The notes under the pieces: model-generated | Told to the model about the DNA's origin: nothing | The model's database searches: none | The model's input: the letters and a program-made list of their open reading frames with translations, nothing else | Shown: positions 42,323 to 50,818 of the stretch, one piece after another | Numbering within the stretch: position 1 is the first letter of the stretch | Layout of the letters: every line of letters begins with the position of its first letter | Made by a program: the position numbers and the translations under genes | Assembly: GCF_000214375.1 (NCBI RefSeq) | Contig: NC_015578.1 | Span: forward strand, 3,534,001 to 3,598,000 | From: Treponema primitia ZAS-2 | GTDB taxonomy: Bacteria > Spirochaetota > Spirochaetia > Treponematales > Breznakiellaceae | Length of the DNA stretch: 64,000 bases | Direction of reading: 5' to 3'

Positions 42323-42351
42323 TTGAAATTTATGCAAATTTATTCGATAAT
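42323..42351 (+). promoter_or_regulatory. promoter of the 69-residue protein gene, apparently leaderless
   Basis: TTGAAA, 17-base spacer, GATAAT. The calculated +1 (42358) is the A of the ATG. Confidence 0.6.
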
Positions 42352-42357
42352 AAGATC

Positions 42358-42567
42358 ATGAAAAAGGTTCAGCACAATGTCAGATGGGAAGGGTGGCTTT
42401 CAAACGCCATAGACGAATGGGGGAAGGAACACGGCGACAAGAGCTTTTCCGATTCGGTGAACTATCTGCTCGCCTGTGAATTGGATCGGCTTGGCTATAA
42501 GCGGGAAGCCTATGAGCCGGGTATTTATGAAAAAACTAAAGCCGAACCCGCCGTAAAGAAGCCATAA
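42358..42567 (+). CDS. small uncharacterised protein, possible ribbon-helix-helix type
   Basis: A 69-residue protein: MKKVQHNVRWEGWLSNAIDE, then KSFSDSVNYLLACELDRLGY. The strand-helix-helix layout resembles a ribbon-helix-helix fold, and the C-terminal tail is Lys/Pro-rich. No ribosome site can exist because the promoter abuts the ATG. It is divergent from another ribbon-helix-helix gene 90 bases away, so they may regulate each other. Function unknown. Confidence 0.6.
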   Translation: MKKVQHNVRWEGWLSNAIDEWGKEHGDKSFSDSVNYLLACELDRLGYKREAYEPGIYEKTKAEPAVKKP

Positions 42568-42606
42568 GAGGCCCCTTCGCGGTTCTTCATTCTTTTCCCC
42601 GCTTAA

Positions 42607-42636
42607 TTGACCCGCCCTTACTCCCTTCTATATAAT
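42607..42636 (+). promoter_or_regulatory. glyS promoter
   Basis: TTGACC, 18-base spacer, TATAAT; a leader of about 65 bases leads to ATG 42708. Confidence 0.65.
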
Positions 42637-42707
42637 AAACTCATGTCCGGAGCAGCCCCTAACCATTGGCGCCAGCGGTCGGACCATCAAATTTTTTGGA
42701 GTTTTCC

Positions 42708-44096
42708 ATGTCAGAAGAACTTACCGAGTATCAAGGCCCTGCTACTATGGAGAAAATCACGTCCCTCGCCAAGAGACGGGGTTTTGTGTTTCAGTCGTCG
42801 GAGATTTACGGGGGCCAGAGCGGCGCCTGGGATTATGGGCCCCTGGGGATTGAGCTGAAAAACCGGATTTCCCGGAACTGGTGGAAGGAAATGACCCAGC
42901 TTCACGACAATATCGTGGGCTTGGATGCGGCTATCCTGATGCACCCCCGGACCTGGGAGGCCTCGGGGCACGTAGAAAACTTTACCGATCCCCTGGTGGA
43001 CTGTAAGAAGTGCAAAACCCGGTTCCGGGCGGACCAGATTGATCCGAAAAACCTGGCGGAAAAGAAGTGTCCCGACTGCGGCGGGGAGCTGACCGATACC
43101 AGGAAGTTCAACCTCATGTTCAAGACCCATATCGGCCCGGTGGAATCGGCGGCCGGAGAGGTGGACAACAACCTTATCTACCTGCGGCCGGAAACCGCCC
43201 AGGGGATCTACGTGAACTACAAGAATATCATCCAGTCCAACCGGATGAAGATACCCTTTGGGATTGCCCAAATCGGCAAGGCCTTCCGGAACGAGATTGT
43301 CACGAAAAACTTCATCTTCCGGACCTGCGAATTTGAGCAAATGGAAATGCAGTACTTTGTCAAACCGGGCACGGATGTGGATACCTTCAACGAATGGAAA
43401 AAACAACGCTGGGCCTACTACGAAAAGCTGGGGGTCAAGATGGACCACCTGCGCTGGCACCAGCACGGGCCGGATGAGCTGGCCCACTATGCCAAGGATG
43501 CCTACGATATTGAGTACCTTTTCCCCATGGGCTGGAAGGAGCTTGAGGGTGTCCACAACAGGTCCAACTACGACCTGACCCGGCACACCGAATACTCAGG
43601 CAAGGACCTTCAGTACATCGACCAGGAGAATAACAATGAGCGGTACATCCCCTTCATCATCGAAACTTCTGCGGGCCTTACCCGGACTTTGCTGATGATC
43701 CTCTGCGACGCCTACGACGAAGAAAAAGTGGCGGACAAGGGCAACGACGACGATTGGCGGACTGTGCTCCGCTTCCACCCCACGGTAGCGCCCATCACCG
43801 TAGCGATTCTACCGCTGATGAAGAAGGACGGCCTGGCGGAACTGGCCCAGGATATCCGTAATGAGCTGAAGGAAGATTTCTCCACCGATTATGATCAGGG
43901 CGGGGCTATTGGTCGGCGTTACCGCCGGCAGGACGAGGCAGGGACCCCCTTCTGCGTCACCATCGACTATGAGTCCAAGGACAACGGCACAGTAACCCTG
44001 CGCTTCCGGGATTCCATGGAACAGGTGCGGGTGCCCCGGACGGAACTGGCCGAACGGCTGCGGAAGGAAATCAAGGAATACAAGCGGATAAAGTAA
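42708..44096 (+). CDS. glyS: glycyl-tRNA synthetase, single-chain (eukaryote-like) type
   Basis: Charges tRNA-Gly. About 462 residues, the alpha2 form (GlyQS) rather than the bacterial alpha-beta form. Visible are the N-terminal GFVFQSSEIYGGQSGAWDYG, a zinc-type pair CKKCKTRF and CPDCGG near residues 100-130, motif 2 IGKAFRNEI and RTCEFEQMEMQYF, and motif 3 IIETSAGLTRTLLMI. The C-terminal anticodon-binding domain starts near LRFHPTVAPITVAILPL. Start 42708 follows GGAG; the frame is open upstream. A tRNA-Gly gene lies 2 kb downstream. Confidence 0.97.
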   Translation: MSEELTEYQGPATMEKITSLAKRRGFVFQSSEIYGGQSGAWDYGPLGIELKNRISRNWWKEMTQLHDNIVGLDAAILMHPRTWEASGHVENFTDPLVDCKKCKTRFRADQIDPKNLAEKKCPDCGGELTDTRKFNLMFKTHIGPVESAAGEVDNNLIYLRPETAQGIYVNYKNIIQSNRMKIPFGIAQIGKAFRNEIVTKNFIFRTCEFEQMEMQYFVKPGTDVDTFNEWKKQRWAYYEKLGVKMDHLRWHQHGPDELAHYAKDAYDIEYLFPMGWKELEGVHNRSNYDLTRHTEYSGKDLQYIDQENNNERYIPFIIETSAGLTRTLLMILCDAYDEEKVADKGNDDDWRTVLRFHPTVAPITVAILPLMKKDGLAELAQDIRNELKEDFSTDYDQGGAIGRRYRRQDEAGTPFCVTIDYESKDNGTVTLRFRDSMEQVRVPRTELAERLRKEIKEYKRIK

Positions 44097-44108
44097 GGGC
44101 CTGATCGC

Positions 44109-44405
44109 ATGGCCGATCAGAAAAACATGCGGGATAACGGCGCCTTTTTCGCCCAGGTCCGGGGACGGGTCCAGGGCGTGGGGTTCCGTTATTCTGCTTA
44201 CCACGAGGCAAGCCGCCTGGGACTGACCGGCTGGGTGCGGAATACCTATGACGGCGAAGTAGAGGTCTGGGCAGAAGGGCCCCAGGAAAGCCTGGACACC
44301 CTGATCCAATGGCTCTACCAGGGGCCGCCCAGAGCGAGGGTGGATGAGGTGGATGCGGAAACAAAGAGCCCCACCGGGGCGTATAGGGTGTTTTCAATTG
44401 AGTAA
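44109..44405 (+). CDS. acyP: acylphosphatase
   Basis: A 98-residue enzyme that hydrolyses acyl phosphates. The signature GRVQGVGFRYSAYHEASRLG includes the catalytic Arg, and the catalytic Asn is in GWVRNTYDGEVEVWAEG. It is cytosolic. It follows glyS by 12 bases and precedes the MATE gene by 3, so all three may be co-transcribed. Confidence 0.95.
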   Translation: MADQKNMRDNGAFFAQVRGRVQGVGFRYSAYHEASRLGLTGWVRNTYDGEVEVWAEGPQESLDTLIQWLYQGPPRARVDEVDAETKSPTGAYRVFSIE

Positions 44406-44408
44406 CCA

Positions 44409-45758
44409 ATGACGATGCGAAATTCATGGAATAACCATGCGCTGTTTTATCTCCTCTGGCCTCTGATGGTTGAACAGATCCTTACTATTACTGTTGGTAT
44501 ACTTGACACAGTAATGGTGTCGGTTGTTGGCCAGCACGCTGTCTCCGGAGTTTCCCTGGTTGATTCGATTACCATCCTGCTTATTATTGCCTTCGGGGCC
44601 CTGTCCACCGGTGGTTCCGTGGTGGTCAGCCAGTATATAGGCCGCAGGGATTTTAAAAAATCAAGCCTGGCTTCTAAGCAGCTTATTTACACCAGCGTTG
44701 TTGTAGCTGCGATTATCACGGCATTGTCCCTCTTGTGTTACCGTCCCATGCTGCAGATTATTTACGGTAAGATAGAAGCGGATGTCATGGGCGCCGCCGA
44801 AACCTATTTCTGGATAACCCTTTTAAGCTATCCCTTCCTGGCGGTCAATAATGCCGCAGCATCCCTATTCCGTAGTGTCGGTAACAGCGCTATCCCCATG
44901 AAAATCAGTATTCTGGTAAACCTGATTAATTTTGCCGGCAACGCCATTTTGATATATGGGTTCCACATGGGTGTGACCGGCGCTGCCATAGCAACCCTTA
45001 CCAGCCGGGCCGTCGCTGCCATTGTGTTATTACTGCTGCTTAGATCCCGCGCGCCCGAATCCATATCAATCTCAGGTTTGTCCAAGATTAGGCTGGAGTT
45101 CCCTATGATCCGCAGTATTCTTAACATAGGAATCCCCAGCGCCCTGGAAAATTCCATGTTCCAAATCGGCAAAATCATGGTCTCCCGGATCTTTACCTTT
45201 TTTGGTACCGGTGCCATAGCGGCCAATGCCATTGCCGGAATCTTTAGTACCTTTATGGTTATGCCAGGACAGGCAGCTTCTCTGGCCATGCTTACCATTG
45301 TGGGCCAGTGCGTAGGCGCCAGGGCTTACGAAGACGCCCGGTATTTTGCCGCTAAGTTGATAAAATTAACCTACGCCGGCCATCTTATTTTATGTACTTT
45401 GTGCATCATCTTTATGGACCCCTTAACCGGTATGTTTGGGCTGACCGCAGAAGCCCAGGATCTGGCAAAAAAATACCTATTAGTTCATACCATTTTTACC
45501 CCTATCACCTGGCCCCTAAGCTTCGTCCTGCCCAACGCCCTCCGTGCCGCCGGAGATGTCCGGTATAGCATGATCGTTGCCATCATTTCCATGTGGACTA
45601 TCCGGGTAAGCGTCTCCTATCTACTATCTTACACCCTTGGTTTCGGCTCCATGGGGGTGTGGTACGCCATGGTGGTGGACTGGGCAGTTCGGGGGACTTT
45701 TTACCTTATTCGGTGGAAGGGCAACAAGTGGCAGAACAAGGCAGTGATTAAATCTTAG
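44409..45758 (+). CDS. MATE-family efflux transporter
   Basis: A 449-residue membrane protein with about 12 predicted helices in two related halves, the MATE layout. Examples of typical segments are LMVEQILTITVGILDTVMVS near the N terminus and GIPSALENSMFQIGKIMVSR at the start of the second half. It probably exports a cationic or organic compound using an ion gradient; the substrate is unknown. It begins 3 bases after acyP, suggesting one operon with glyS and acyP. Confidence 0.93.
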   Translation: MTMRNSWNNHALFYLLWPLMVEQILTITVGILDTVMVSVVGQHAVSGVSLVDSITILLIIAFGALSTGGSVVVSQYIGRRDFKKSSLASKQLIYTSVVVAAIITALSLLCYRPMLQIIYGKIEADVMGAAETYFWITLLSYPFLAVNNAAASLFRSVGNSAIPMKISILVNLINFAGNAILIYGFHMGVTGAAIATLTSRAVAAIVLLLLLRSRAPESISISGLSKIRLEFPMIRSILNIGIPSALENSMFQIGKIMVSRIFTFFGTGAIAANAIAGIFSTFMVMPGQAASLAMLTIVGQCVGARAYEDARYFAAKLIKLTYAGHLILCTLCIIFMDPLTGMFGLTAEAQDLAKKYLLVHTIFTPITWPLSFVLPNALRAAGDVRYSMIVAIISMWTIRVSVSYLLSYTLGFGSMGVWYAMVVDWAVRGTFYLIRWKGNKWQNKAVIKS

Positions 45759-45770
45759 AGGGTTTAAATA

Positions 45771-45849
45771 CAAGGCTTTCGCCTTGACCGTATTGAAAGG
45801 CGCTCCGGTTCGACTCCACATAGGGTCGGTAAAGTAGCATTATTTTATT
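45771..45849. repeat. 79-bp direct repeat, copy 1 (tRNA-Gly tail module)
   Basis: Identical to 46048-46126. Contains the hairpin CAAGGC-TTTC-GCCTTG, the 11-base inverted T-arm copy GGTTCGACTCC at 45807-45817, and an AT-rich tail GTAGCATTATTTTATT. It begins 12 bases after the MATE gene. Confidence 0.9.
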
Positions 45850-46047
45850 CATGTTGAGGGGTATTAAACCCCGAATACAAATACCTTATGAGAACAACAT
45901 ACCTCGTCCCTTTAGGGCGAGGTTGTTGATTGGCATGCTAAATCTAGCGGACGACGGGAGTCGCCTTACGGAGTCCGGCCTCCTGCCGTCCTCCTCCAGG
46001 CCGCCTACGCGCCCCGCCGCACGTCCTGTGCGGCGCACTACTTTTCA
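45850..46047. other. structured spacer in the tRNA-Gly tail region
   Basis: No gene. It contains hairpin-forming sequences: GGGG-TATTAAA-CCCC near 45858, ACCTCG/CGAGGT around 45901-45922, and GCCGCAC-GTCCT-GTGCGGC near 46016-46034. At 45929-45963 lies a 35-base direct copy of the tRNA-Gly 3' end and its downstream flank (tRNA copy 46124-46158). Confidence 0.75.
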
Positions 46048-46126
46048 CAAGGCTTTCGCCTTGACCGTATTGAAAGGCGCTCCGGTTCGACTCCACATAG
46101 GGTCGGTAAAGTAGCATTATTTTATT
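46048..46126. repeat. 79-bp direct repeat, copy 2 (tRNA-Gly tail module)
   Basis: Identical to copy 1 at 45771-45849, 277 bases apart. Its inverted T-arm copy is at 46084-46094. It runs directly into the flank and 3' end of the functional tRNA-Gly gene. Confidence 0.9.
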
Positions 46127-46140
46127 GGCATGCTAAATCT

Positions 46141-46211
46141 AGCGGACGACGGGAGTCGAACCCGCGTCACAAGCTTGGGAAGCTTGGATAATACCGTTAT
46201 ATGACGTCCGC
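46141..46211 (-). tRNA. tRNA-Gly (CCC anticodon)
   Basis: A 71-nt cloverleaf read by hand. Acceptor GCGGACG pairs with CGTCCGC, anticodon stem CAAGC/GCTTG around TTCCCAA (anticodon CCC), T-arm GCGGG-TTCGACT-CCCGT with one G-U pair, discriminator T73. CCA is not encoded. Its 3' end and flank are duplicated about 195 bases downstream. It should read GGG codons. Confidence 0.92.
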
Positions 46212-46223
46212 GTAAGGAATTTT

Positions 46224-46252
46224 AATTTACCCGAAAAAACCGTATCTGTCAA
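46224..46252 (-). promoter_or_regulatory. tRNA-Gly promoter
   Basis: TTGACA (46252-46247), 17-base spacer, TAAATT (46229-46224). The -35 box overlaps the stop codon of sbcC. The same hexamers precede tRNA-Ala. Confidence 0.7.
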
Positions 46253-49200
46253 TCGGGTAAATTGGCGCCTACTACAATCCTTGATCCGGACCCGGTTTTG
46301 ATCACTTCAATGCGGCTGGGGATGCGGGAGCGCATTTCCCCCACGTGGGAGATAAGGCCTACCATGCGGTGCTCCCGGAGTTCGTCCAGCACGATCATGG
46401 CCTTGTCCAGGGTACCCTCATCCAAGCTGCCGAAGCCTTCGTCGATGAAAACCGCATCCAGTCGGATGCCGCCGGAACGAGCCTGGATGGAGTCGGCCAG
46501 GCCCAGGGCCAGGCTGATGGAGGCCATGAAGCTTTCGCCCCCGGAAAGGGTGGCGCAGGGCCGGGTCTTACCGGTGGCGGAGTCGAAAACCGCCAGGTCC
46601 AGGCCGGCCAGGGCGTTGCCTGCGACCCGTTCGCTGTTCAGGATCAGGGAGTACCGGGACTCGCTCATCCGGTAAAGCCGCTTGGTGGCAAAGGCGGCTA
46701 CCTCCTTCAGGTAGAGACCCAGGAGCCAAGCGTCGAAGGGCTTCCGTTTGGGATTGTTCCCCCCAAGATCCGCCGCCAGGGCGCTTAAGCGCCCTGAGCT
46801 TTGGGCCAGCTCCTCCCGGCGTTTCCCCGCTTCTTTCAGCCGGGCCGCATCTTGTTCTAGGGCGGAAAGCTCCATGCCGACCCGCTCCCGCCCGGTTTCG
46901 GCTTTTTCCCGGTCTGTAGCCAGGGTTTTCAGGGCGGCCTGAATTTCCTCCGGCTCTGCGGGGGACGGTCCCAGGGGAATGCGGGCGGTCCGGATTTCTT
47001 CCAGGCTCCGTTCCAGTTCTTCCCCCTGGGTTTTCAGGCGGGACCGTTCGACCTTCCACTGATCAATACCAGCTTCCAGGGCGGATTCGGCGTCCCGGCC
47101 CAGGATGGCGGCTCGGAGGGATTCGGCATTGGAAAAGGACGATGAGGCCAGGGCTTCTTTCAGCGCGGCGGCGGCTTCCCGATGCTGCTTTTCCGCTTCG
47201 CTGCGGTTCGCGGCGCTTCCCTCCTCCCGGGCCCTGGCTGCGGCGGCTTCCCGGCCTGCGGCGTCCAGGTTTTCCCGCCTTTCCCGGATACGCCGCTCCA
47301 GATCACCGATGGATCTGTCCAGAGCTTCCAGGGCTTCGGCTGCATTGGAAAGCTTCCCTTCCTCAAGAAGTCCCCGGTGTTTATCCCGCATTTCCACAAC
47401 GCTTTTCTCCAGGCCCCGGAATTGTTCCTCCAGCGCCGAGACGTTCTTTTCCATTTCCATTTGTTTGGCTAAAAGCCCTTCCCGCTCCCGGTAGAGGATT
47501 GCCATGTTGTCCCCGGCGGTCCGGGCTTCCTTCTGCCGGGCAGCCAGGGCGGTAAGTTCCCGAGACTTCGCCTCCAAAAGCCGACCCAGTTCTGCCGCTG
47601 TCGGAAAAGGCTTATCAAGGACGAGCCCCCTCCTTACCTGATCCGATTCCACCGCAGGCAGCAGCGGCTTATCAGAACCAGTGTCGAGGGAAACCATGCC
47701 AGCCCGCAGCTTGTCCAGTTTCCGTTGGGTCTGGGCAAGTTCCTGTTTTGCGGATTCCAGTTCCGTAGATCGGGCGGTGAGGTCCCGCTCAGCGTCCTTG
47801 AGTGAGCCGCGAAGGGATTCTATCCGCTCCTGGATACCGAAGGATCGCGGGTGGGCGGCGGCAGATAGGGGGTGGTCACGGGAGCCGCAGACCGGACAGG
47901 GTTCCCCAGGTTTCAGCTCCACCGCAAGGTGGGCGGCCATATCAGCCCGTTCACCCGTCTCCTTCTCCGTCTCCACCAGACGAAGCTCTTCTCTGAGTAC
48001 CGGTACCCGTTTTTCCAGTTCCCCTTTTTTGGCTTCCAGTCCCCGGGCCCGGTCAGTGGCGGTATCCAGGGCCGCCCCCAATTCCTCCGCTTCGACTGCG
48101 GCCTGGCGCAGCGCAAGCAGCCGGTCTTTCAGGTCCCGCTCCTGGTCCAGGCTTTCATTGATAGCCGCCGCCTGATCTGCCAGGCTCCGGCGCTCCGCGA
48201 TAAGCCGGTCTTTCTCTTCCAGACTTTTTTTCAACGCCCCGATATTCCGGCGGCCTTCCTCCGCAATTTTTGTAATCTGATCAAGTTCCCGTTGTTTTTG
48301 CTCCAACAGCTTCTCTTCGCCTGCCATCTCCACAAGGCCCGGGTGTTTTTCCCGGCTGCCGGCCAGTTCCTTTTCCAGAGCCGGAAGTTCCCCAGCCGCC
48401 GTTTCCGCCTCATGGAGCTTCCGCTCCGCCTGGGTCAAATCCTGGCGGACCTTCTCCAGTTCCACCAGGGCTACCCCCAGGATTTCCCGTTTTTCCGTTT
48501 CCAGGATAAGGTGATGGGCCAGGGGCTGGGCTTTCCGGGACAGGGCAAGCCGGGATTCCTTCTCCGCGATAGAAGACGCCTTTGCATCCAGGGCGGCGGC
48601 CTCTTCCCCGGTTTGGGCTTGCCGTAGTTCCAGGGCTTTGCGGTTTTCCTCCAGGGTAAGGATGCGGTCAAGCCGGGTATTTTCCTGCTCCAGGCGGCGG
48701 GCTTCCTCACGGGCTTTTTGCAGAGCTTCCTCCGCCTTGGCATGAAGCTCGGGGTAGGTTTCATATGAAACCCGCCGGGAAATTTCCATAAGGGACCGTT
48801 CCGCTTCACGGGAAAGGGTTTCAGCTTCCCGGGCCTTTTTCTGGGCGAGTTCCCGGACCCGTACCGCAAAATCCACCGGGAACAGTTTAAGTAGCACATC
48901 CCGCCGTTGGTTGGTATTTTGCCTGAGAAACTCAGCGAATTCACCCTGGGGCAGGAGAACTATTTTGAAAAATTCCTCCGGCGACAGGCCGATCAGATCC
49001 TGAATCAACTTATCTGCATCGGCTTTTTTGGAACTCAGGCTTTTTTTAGTTACCCCGCCCTGCTCCCCGGGGAGGATTGCATAGATCACCGCGTTTTCAT
49101 TATCCCCGGTGGTGCCGAAACCCCGCTTTTTAGGCCGTTCGTGCTTGGGGTTCCGGTCAACCTGGTACTGCTTCTCCCCTATGGCAAATTCCAGGGAAAC

Positions 49201-49431
49201 CAAACACTCCTGGTATTCCTCCGCATAGTCACTCCGCAGCCGATTTATGTGGCCCTGGCGGCTTCCGGGAACGGTCCCGTAAAGGGCATAACAGATGGCG
49301 TCAAAAATGGTGGTCTTGCCCGCGCCGGTTTTCCCGGTGATGAGAAAGATATCGTCCAGATCGGTAAAGTCTATTTCCGTGGTCCCAACAAAGGGACCGA
49401 AGTTTACCATGGTTAATTTGAGGGGTCTCAT
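46249..49431 (-). CDS. sbcC: exonuclease SbcC subunit
   Basis: Rad50-like ATPase of the SbcCD nuclease, which opens DNA hairpins and processes double-strand breaks. 1060 residues. Walker A GKTGAGKTTIFDAICY is near residue 35. Long coiled coils flank the zinc hook GEPCPVCGS near residue 512. The C-terminal lobe has the signature ATLSGGESFMASISLALGLA and Walker B LDAVFIDEGFGSLDEG. ATG overlaps the sbcD stop (ATGA), and CAGGAGG lies inside sbcD. The tRNA-Gly promoter overlaps its 3' end. Confidence 0.97.
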   Translation of the reverse strand: MRPLKLTMVNFGPFVGTTEIDFTDLDDIFLITGKTGAGKTTIFDAICYALYGTVPGSRQGHINRLRSDYAEEYQECLVSLEFAIGEKQYQVDRNPKHERPKKRGFGTTGDNENAVIYAILPGEQGGVTKKSLSSKKADADKLIQDLIGLSPEEFFKIVLLPQGEFAEFLRQNTNQRRDVLLKLFPVDFAVRVRELAQKKAREAETLSREAERSLMEISRRVSYETYPELHAKAEEALQKAREEARRLEQENTRLDRILTLEENRKALELRQAQTGEEAAALDAKASSIAEKESRLALSRKAQPLAHHLILETEKREILGVALVELEKVRQDLTQAERKLHEAETAAGELPALEKELAGSREKHPGLVEMAGEEKLLEQKQRELDQITKIAEEGRRNIGALKKSLEEKDRLIAERRSLADQAAAINESLDQERDLKDRLLALRQAAVEAEELGAALDTATDRARGLEAKKGELEKRVPVLREELRLVETEKETGERADMAAHLAVELKPGEPCPVCGSRDHPLSAAAHPRSFGIQERIESLRGSLKDAERDLTARSTELESAKQELAQTQRKLDKLRAGMVSLDTGSDKPLLPAVESDQVRRGLVLDKPFPTAAELGRLLEAKSRELTALAARQKEARTAGDNMAILYREREGLLAKQMEMEKNVSALEEQFRGLEKSVVEMRDKHRGLLEEGKLSNAAEALEALDRSIGDLERRIRERRENLDAAGREAAAARAREEGSAANRSEAEKQHREAAAALKEALASSSFSNAESLRAAILGRDAESALEAGIDQWKVERSRLKTQGEELERSLEEIRTARIPLGPSPAEPEEIQAALKTLATDREKAETGRERVGMELSALEQDAARLKEAGKRREELAQSSGRLSALAADLGGNNPKRKPFDAWLLGLYLKEVAAFATKRLYRMSESRYSLILNSERVAGNALAGLDLAVFDSATGKTRPCATLSGGESFMASISLALGLADSIQARSGGIRLDAVFIDEGFGSLDEGTLDKAMIVLDELREHRMVGLISHVGEMRSRIPSRIEVIKTGSGSRIVVGANLPD

Positions 49432-50693
49432 CGATCATCCTCCTGAGTTTCCCCGGGCAGTTCCGCTAAAAGCTCCCGGAACAGGGACAGTTTTTCCGGG
49501 TCCGCCTCTCCATAGAGCACAGTAAGAAACTCGGCAAAGTCCTCATCGGGACTCCGCCGCTTTCCAGAAAGATCCGCTTCCCTGGGGATATCGGCATCCG
49601 CAGCGGCAAGGCGTTCAACTGCCTCTCCCTGTTTAATAGAAAGAAGCCGGGGAAAGCGGGGCCGGAGCAGGCCCAGGGGATTTTCGACCAGGTCCTCGTC
49701 ACTGAGGGAAATTTCCAGGAAGTCCCCTTCAGCGTCCCGTATTTCCGGGTCCTGGGCGGATTCCTGAAAGAAAAATTTGAAGGAACCCTGAAGACGGCGA
49801 ACCCTGTGCAGGAGCTTTACCGGGATGGGGGTCACCATGGGATCGGAACCGGCACTCAATTCTATCGAAAGAAACACTTTTTCCTGATCCGGACCTACTG
49901 CGTCCGCCGGACCTACCGTACCCGGAGTGGAACCTCGACTTTTGGTCTCGGCGGAGGATTCCGCCGCCTCGTCAAAGGAATAGGCCAGGGGGCTCCCGGA
50001 ATACCAGCCTTTGGAAAGGGCTTTCTGGAAACGGTGGAGGTGCCCCAGGGCGATATAGTCAAAGCCCTGAAAAAGCGTCCCATCCACCTGTTCTGCGGTT
50101 CCCAGGAATATCCGCTCCGACTCGGACTCCTTCCCCCCCCGGGTAAAGAGGTGGGCCCCCAAAACAGACAGGGAAGCCCCGGCCTCCATCGCCCGAACCC
50201 GGGTGCTCTCTAAACGGGCGGCGGCTATTTCGGCAAGCCTGCCCTGGGAACGTACCGGTTCCCCATCCTCAGAAAGGCAGCCGGGGTACAGAAATGGCAG
50301 GAGGAAAAAAGCGCAAGTTTCGCCCCCTTGCTTAAGCACCACCGGTTGAAAGGGTTGGTCAGGTTCGGGGGCAATATGGATGCCCAGCCCGGCGAGGAGT
50401 TCCCTGCCAAAGCCCAGCCGGGGCGCGGAATCGTGGTTTCCCGGCAGAATGAGGATAGCCAGATCCGGCCGGGAAGCATGGAGCCTTTCCAGAAAGGCGC
50501 TGAAGAGGGTCACCGCTTCCGGGGAGGGATTAGAACGGTCATAGACATCCCCGGCTATGAGCAGAGCGGCATAAGACTCATCCTTCAGGATTCCCCCGAG
50601 TTGTTCCAGCATGGCCGCCTGATCCTCAATCAGGGAATATTCGTGAAAAACCTTGCCTAGATGCAGATCCGCAGTGTGGAGAAATTTGATCAT
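49428..50693 (-). CDS. sbcD: exonuclease SbcD subunit
   Basis: Mre11-like nuclease subunit, 421 residues. The calcineurin-type phosphoesterase motifs are all present: HTADLHLGKV, LIAGDVYDRSNPS, ILPGNHDSAPRLG, LGAHLFTRG and YIALGHLHRF, providing the two-metal site. It overlaps sbcC by 4 bases. No clear ribosome site precedes ATG 50693. Upstream, AT-rich DNA with three AGTAC boxes at 8-bp spacing could be the control region. Confidence 0.96.
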   Translation of the reverse strand: MIKFLHTADLHLGKVFHEYSLIEDQAAMLEQLGGILKDESYAALLIAGDVYDRSNPSPEAVTLFSAFLERLHASRPDLAILILPGNHDSAPRLGFGRELLAGLGIHIAPEPDQPFQPVVLKQGGETCAFFLLPFLYPGCLSEDGEPVRSQGRLAEIAAARLESTRVRAMEAGASLSVLGAHLFTRGGKESESERIFLGTAEQVDGTLFQGFDYIALGHLHRFQKALSKGWYSGSPLAYSFDEAAESSAETKSRGSTPGTVGPADAVGPDQEKVFLSIELSAGSDPMVTPIPVKLLHRVRRLQGSFKFFFQESAQDPEIRDAEGDFLEISLSDEDLVENPLGLLRPRFPRLLSIKQGEAVERLAAADADIPREADLSGKRRSPDEDFAEFLTVLYGEADPEKLSLFRELLAELPGETQEDDR

Positions 50694-50734
50694 TTCTATA
50701 AATATACTATATTATAGAAAAAAGTATCTATATT

Positions 50735-50756
50735 AGTACTTTAGTACTTTAGTACC
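50735..50756. repeat. three AGTAC boxes at 8-bp spacing between sbcD and mglB
   Basis: AGTACTTT repeated so that the AGTAC boxes recur every 8 bases. AGTACT is itself a palindrome. It lies in the divergent control region and may be an operator for sbcD or mglB. Confidence 0.5.
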
Positions 50757-50785
50757 TTTCCATTTTGAGAGTTCTGGTTTATACT
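50757..50785 (+). promoter_or_regulatory. possible mgl promoter
   Basis: TTTCCA, 17-base spacer, TATACT, then a 34-base region to ATG 50819. A nearby TATAAT (50785-50790) lacks a good -35 box. Confidence 0.4.
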
Positions 50786-50818
50786 ATAATCAATATTTTA
50801 TACTCTGGAGGAGTAACT

